Origin: Ruminococcus sp. CAG:403
GTDB lineage: Bacteria; Bacillota; Clostridia; Oscillospirales; Ruminococcaceae
Assembly: GCA_000437255.1 (NCBI GenBank)
Contig: FR899103.1
Span: 42,778 to 50,208, forward strand
Direction of reading: 5' to 3'
Length of the DNA: 7,431 nt
Position numbers and translations under genes: made by a program. Every line of letters starts with the position of its first letter. Position 1 is the stretch's first letter. Shown here piece after piece: positions 7,001 through 7,431 of this stretch. The notes under the pieces were generated by a model. That model saw only the letters and a program-made list of their open reading frames with translations. It was not told the origin of the DNA and did no database searches.

Positions 7001-7431
7001 CAGGCGGTTTCGGAGCGCTACCGCTTCCTGTCGGAGCAGATGCAGGATGCAGCCACTTCAAAGCAGGAACTGGAGCAATTGATTGCAGATCTGACACAGG
7101 AAATGTGTCGGCTGTTTACCGAAAGCTTTGCCAAGATCAATCGGAACTTCCGGCAGATTTTCCGGGAACTGTTTGATGGTGGAGATGCCAACCTGCTGCT
7201 GACCGATCCGGAGCACGTGTTGGAGTCCGGCATTGAAATTCAGGTTGCACCGCCCGGGAAGGTAATTAAAAATTTGATTTCGTTGTCCGGTGGTGAGCAG
7301 ACGTTTGTTGCCATTGCGATTTATTTTGCCATTTTAAAGCTGCGTCCAGCTCCATTTTGTATTTTGGATGAGATTGACGCCGCACTGGATGAGGGAAACG
7401 TTCGGAAATATGCGCAGTACCTCTCGCATTT
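4016..7431 (+). CDS. smc: Chromosome partition protein SMC, 3'-truncated by the window edge
   Basis: SMC is the dimeric ATPase of the SMC-ScpAB condensin that loads at parS/ParB and organises and segregates the chromosome. 1138 codons are visible in one uninterrupted frame of about 1190 expected. N-terminal head: MYLKALELQGFKSF, Walker A GPNGSGKSN (31-39), TLRGNKMEDVIFSG (55-68, R-loop Arg57), GQGKIAEIV (143-151) and the DIFEEAAGVSKFRYRK block (about 161-176). First coiled-coil arm about 180-505. Hinge about 506-668, ending in GGSFTGGS (659-666). Return arm about 670-1000. C-terminal head: signature LSGGEQ (1090-1095), Walker B FCILDE with D1118 and E1119, then the D-loop AALDE. All ATPase elements are present. 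Odd points are the glutamine-rich, lysine-poor arms and the signature, which reads LSGGEQTFVAIAIYFAIL rather than the common LSGGERALTAIALLFAIL. ScpA, ScpB and ftsY are not in the window. Confidence 0.97.
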   Translation, partial: MYLKALELQGFKSFPDKVKLTFDKGLTAVVGPNGSGKSNIGDAVRWVLGEQSTKTLRGNKMEDVIFSGTKKRKQMGFAAVTLLIDNQSGALGDTYGQEVSITRKLYRSGESEYRINGKAVRLKDVNELFMDTGLGKDGYSMIGQGKIAEIVSAKSTDRRDIFEEAAGVSKFRYRKQEAQRKLEGAQENLVRLQDIVAELESRLEPLRMQAEKAKKFLQFSAQQRELEIALWVQKTDTMRTSLQALSEELLQAKAQYHNLELDLEEADEKMQDGYRRMQESTLKVTALREQIRAAEAEIGSLQAALAVAENELQHIRQTLENLEQQKKALVQQTEAAAQQDTQLLQRKAALEAQRNLLQEHTGQLELQWVQLEQQMQELGKGSDAVGAALQQFYQKQSADQVALDTVQQQLLDLQARCVAQDAKLAAMQQTLVQHERAEQVAAEAEAAAKQAVTEAKNQLQGYDQLQTQAEQQLQEHRTAFEQVSFSIRENRQRQRLLMDMEQNMEGVTGSVKAILRADGGHPHGVCGTVAQCLETDAQYGVAIETALGGAMQNVIVEQESVAKQWIRYLAQRKAGRATFLPLTSVKGKILYEPGLSEEFGFVDLACNLVRYQEKYEPVVRFLLGRIAVAEDLDAGAAIAKKYEYRFRIVTLDGQVIHAGGSFTGGSAQRSGGMLTRKSEIAALGETITQLSSQQQTLQQRLQQAEAKQQKLLVAMGDLRESCNTAQQEAIRAHGTWETSHYQLEQTKLRCQEQQQERATLEQMCQQGTEQQQQLQESLRQTEQNIAQTRADLDMQQGQRAAFQQQQAELAEQRAALRIQAAELEKDVQSAQQALDFHHQTQQTLTQQFQQLQQDHQLQQEQIAQKQTELQEGTKRLEQLRVSCQENRQEITHWQTVHDRQDQSIRQIQSGLKALNDAKEKFAGNMTRLDERKASVQQEYDTLISRMLEQYELTRSEAVQQAKPLEDPVQAQRDLTIIKNQVRSLGSVNLESVEEYQAVSERYRFLSEQMQDAATSKQELEQLIADLTQEMCRLFTESFAKINRNFRQIFRELFDGGDANLLLTDPEHVLESGIEIQVAPPGKVIKNLISLSGGEQTFVAIAIYFAILKLRPAPFCILDEIDAALDEGNVRKYAQYLSH
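6242..6601 (+). repeat. CAG-rich, glutamine-dense tract in the return coiled coil of smc
   Basis: SMC residues 743-862 contain 41 Gln in 120 residues by my count (34%) and only 2 Lys. Most Gln codons are CAG, producing short pure runs such as four CAG at 6323-6334 and four at 6422-6433, amid many CAGCAG pairs. This is low-complexity coding sequence rather than a perfect tandem array, and the frame is kept throughout. Heptad-like Leu/Ala/Ile spacing continues through it, consistent with coiled coil. Confidence 0.7.

Overview
The window is dense housekeeping DNA with every gene on the + strand. It reads as one operon: 3' end of trmFO, then plsX, rnc, a radical SAM gene, and most of smc. Gene junctions are overlaps of 4, 17 and 35 bases plus one 12-base gap. 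There is no room for an internal promoter or terminator between genes, and I see no mobile element, CRISPR array, RNA gene or foreign-looking island.

The gene content points to a Firmicute of the class Clostridia, probably an Oscillospiraceae/Ruminococcaceae-type gut anaerobe. The evidence is folate-dependent TrmFO, the plsX-rnc-smc order, a Cx3Cx2C radical SAM gene between rnc and smc (a clostridial arrangement), and a mid-range GC content. The family-level placement is inference from style and memory, not from a comparison.

Layout: 1-1305 is trmFO without its first codons (tRNA m5U54 methylation). 1302-2288 is plsX (acyl-phosphate synthesis for phospholipids). 2301-3023 is rnc (RNase III). 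3007-4050 is an Elp3-like radical SAM protein of unknown substrate. 4016-7431 is smc, cut by the window end about 50 residues before its expected C-terminus. Together the genes touch tRNA modification, membrane lipid synthesis, RNA processing and chromosome segregation. They share an operon rather than a pathway.

I did not find an undescribed system. The points most worth a second look are: (a) the SMC coiled-coil arms, which are exceptionally rich in glutamine and poor in lysine, with CAG-rich DNA; (b) a non-canonical SMC signature motif; (c) the direct plsX-rnc junction lacking the acyl carrier protein and fab genes often found there; and (d) the orphan radical SAM gene translationally embedded between rnc and smc.
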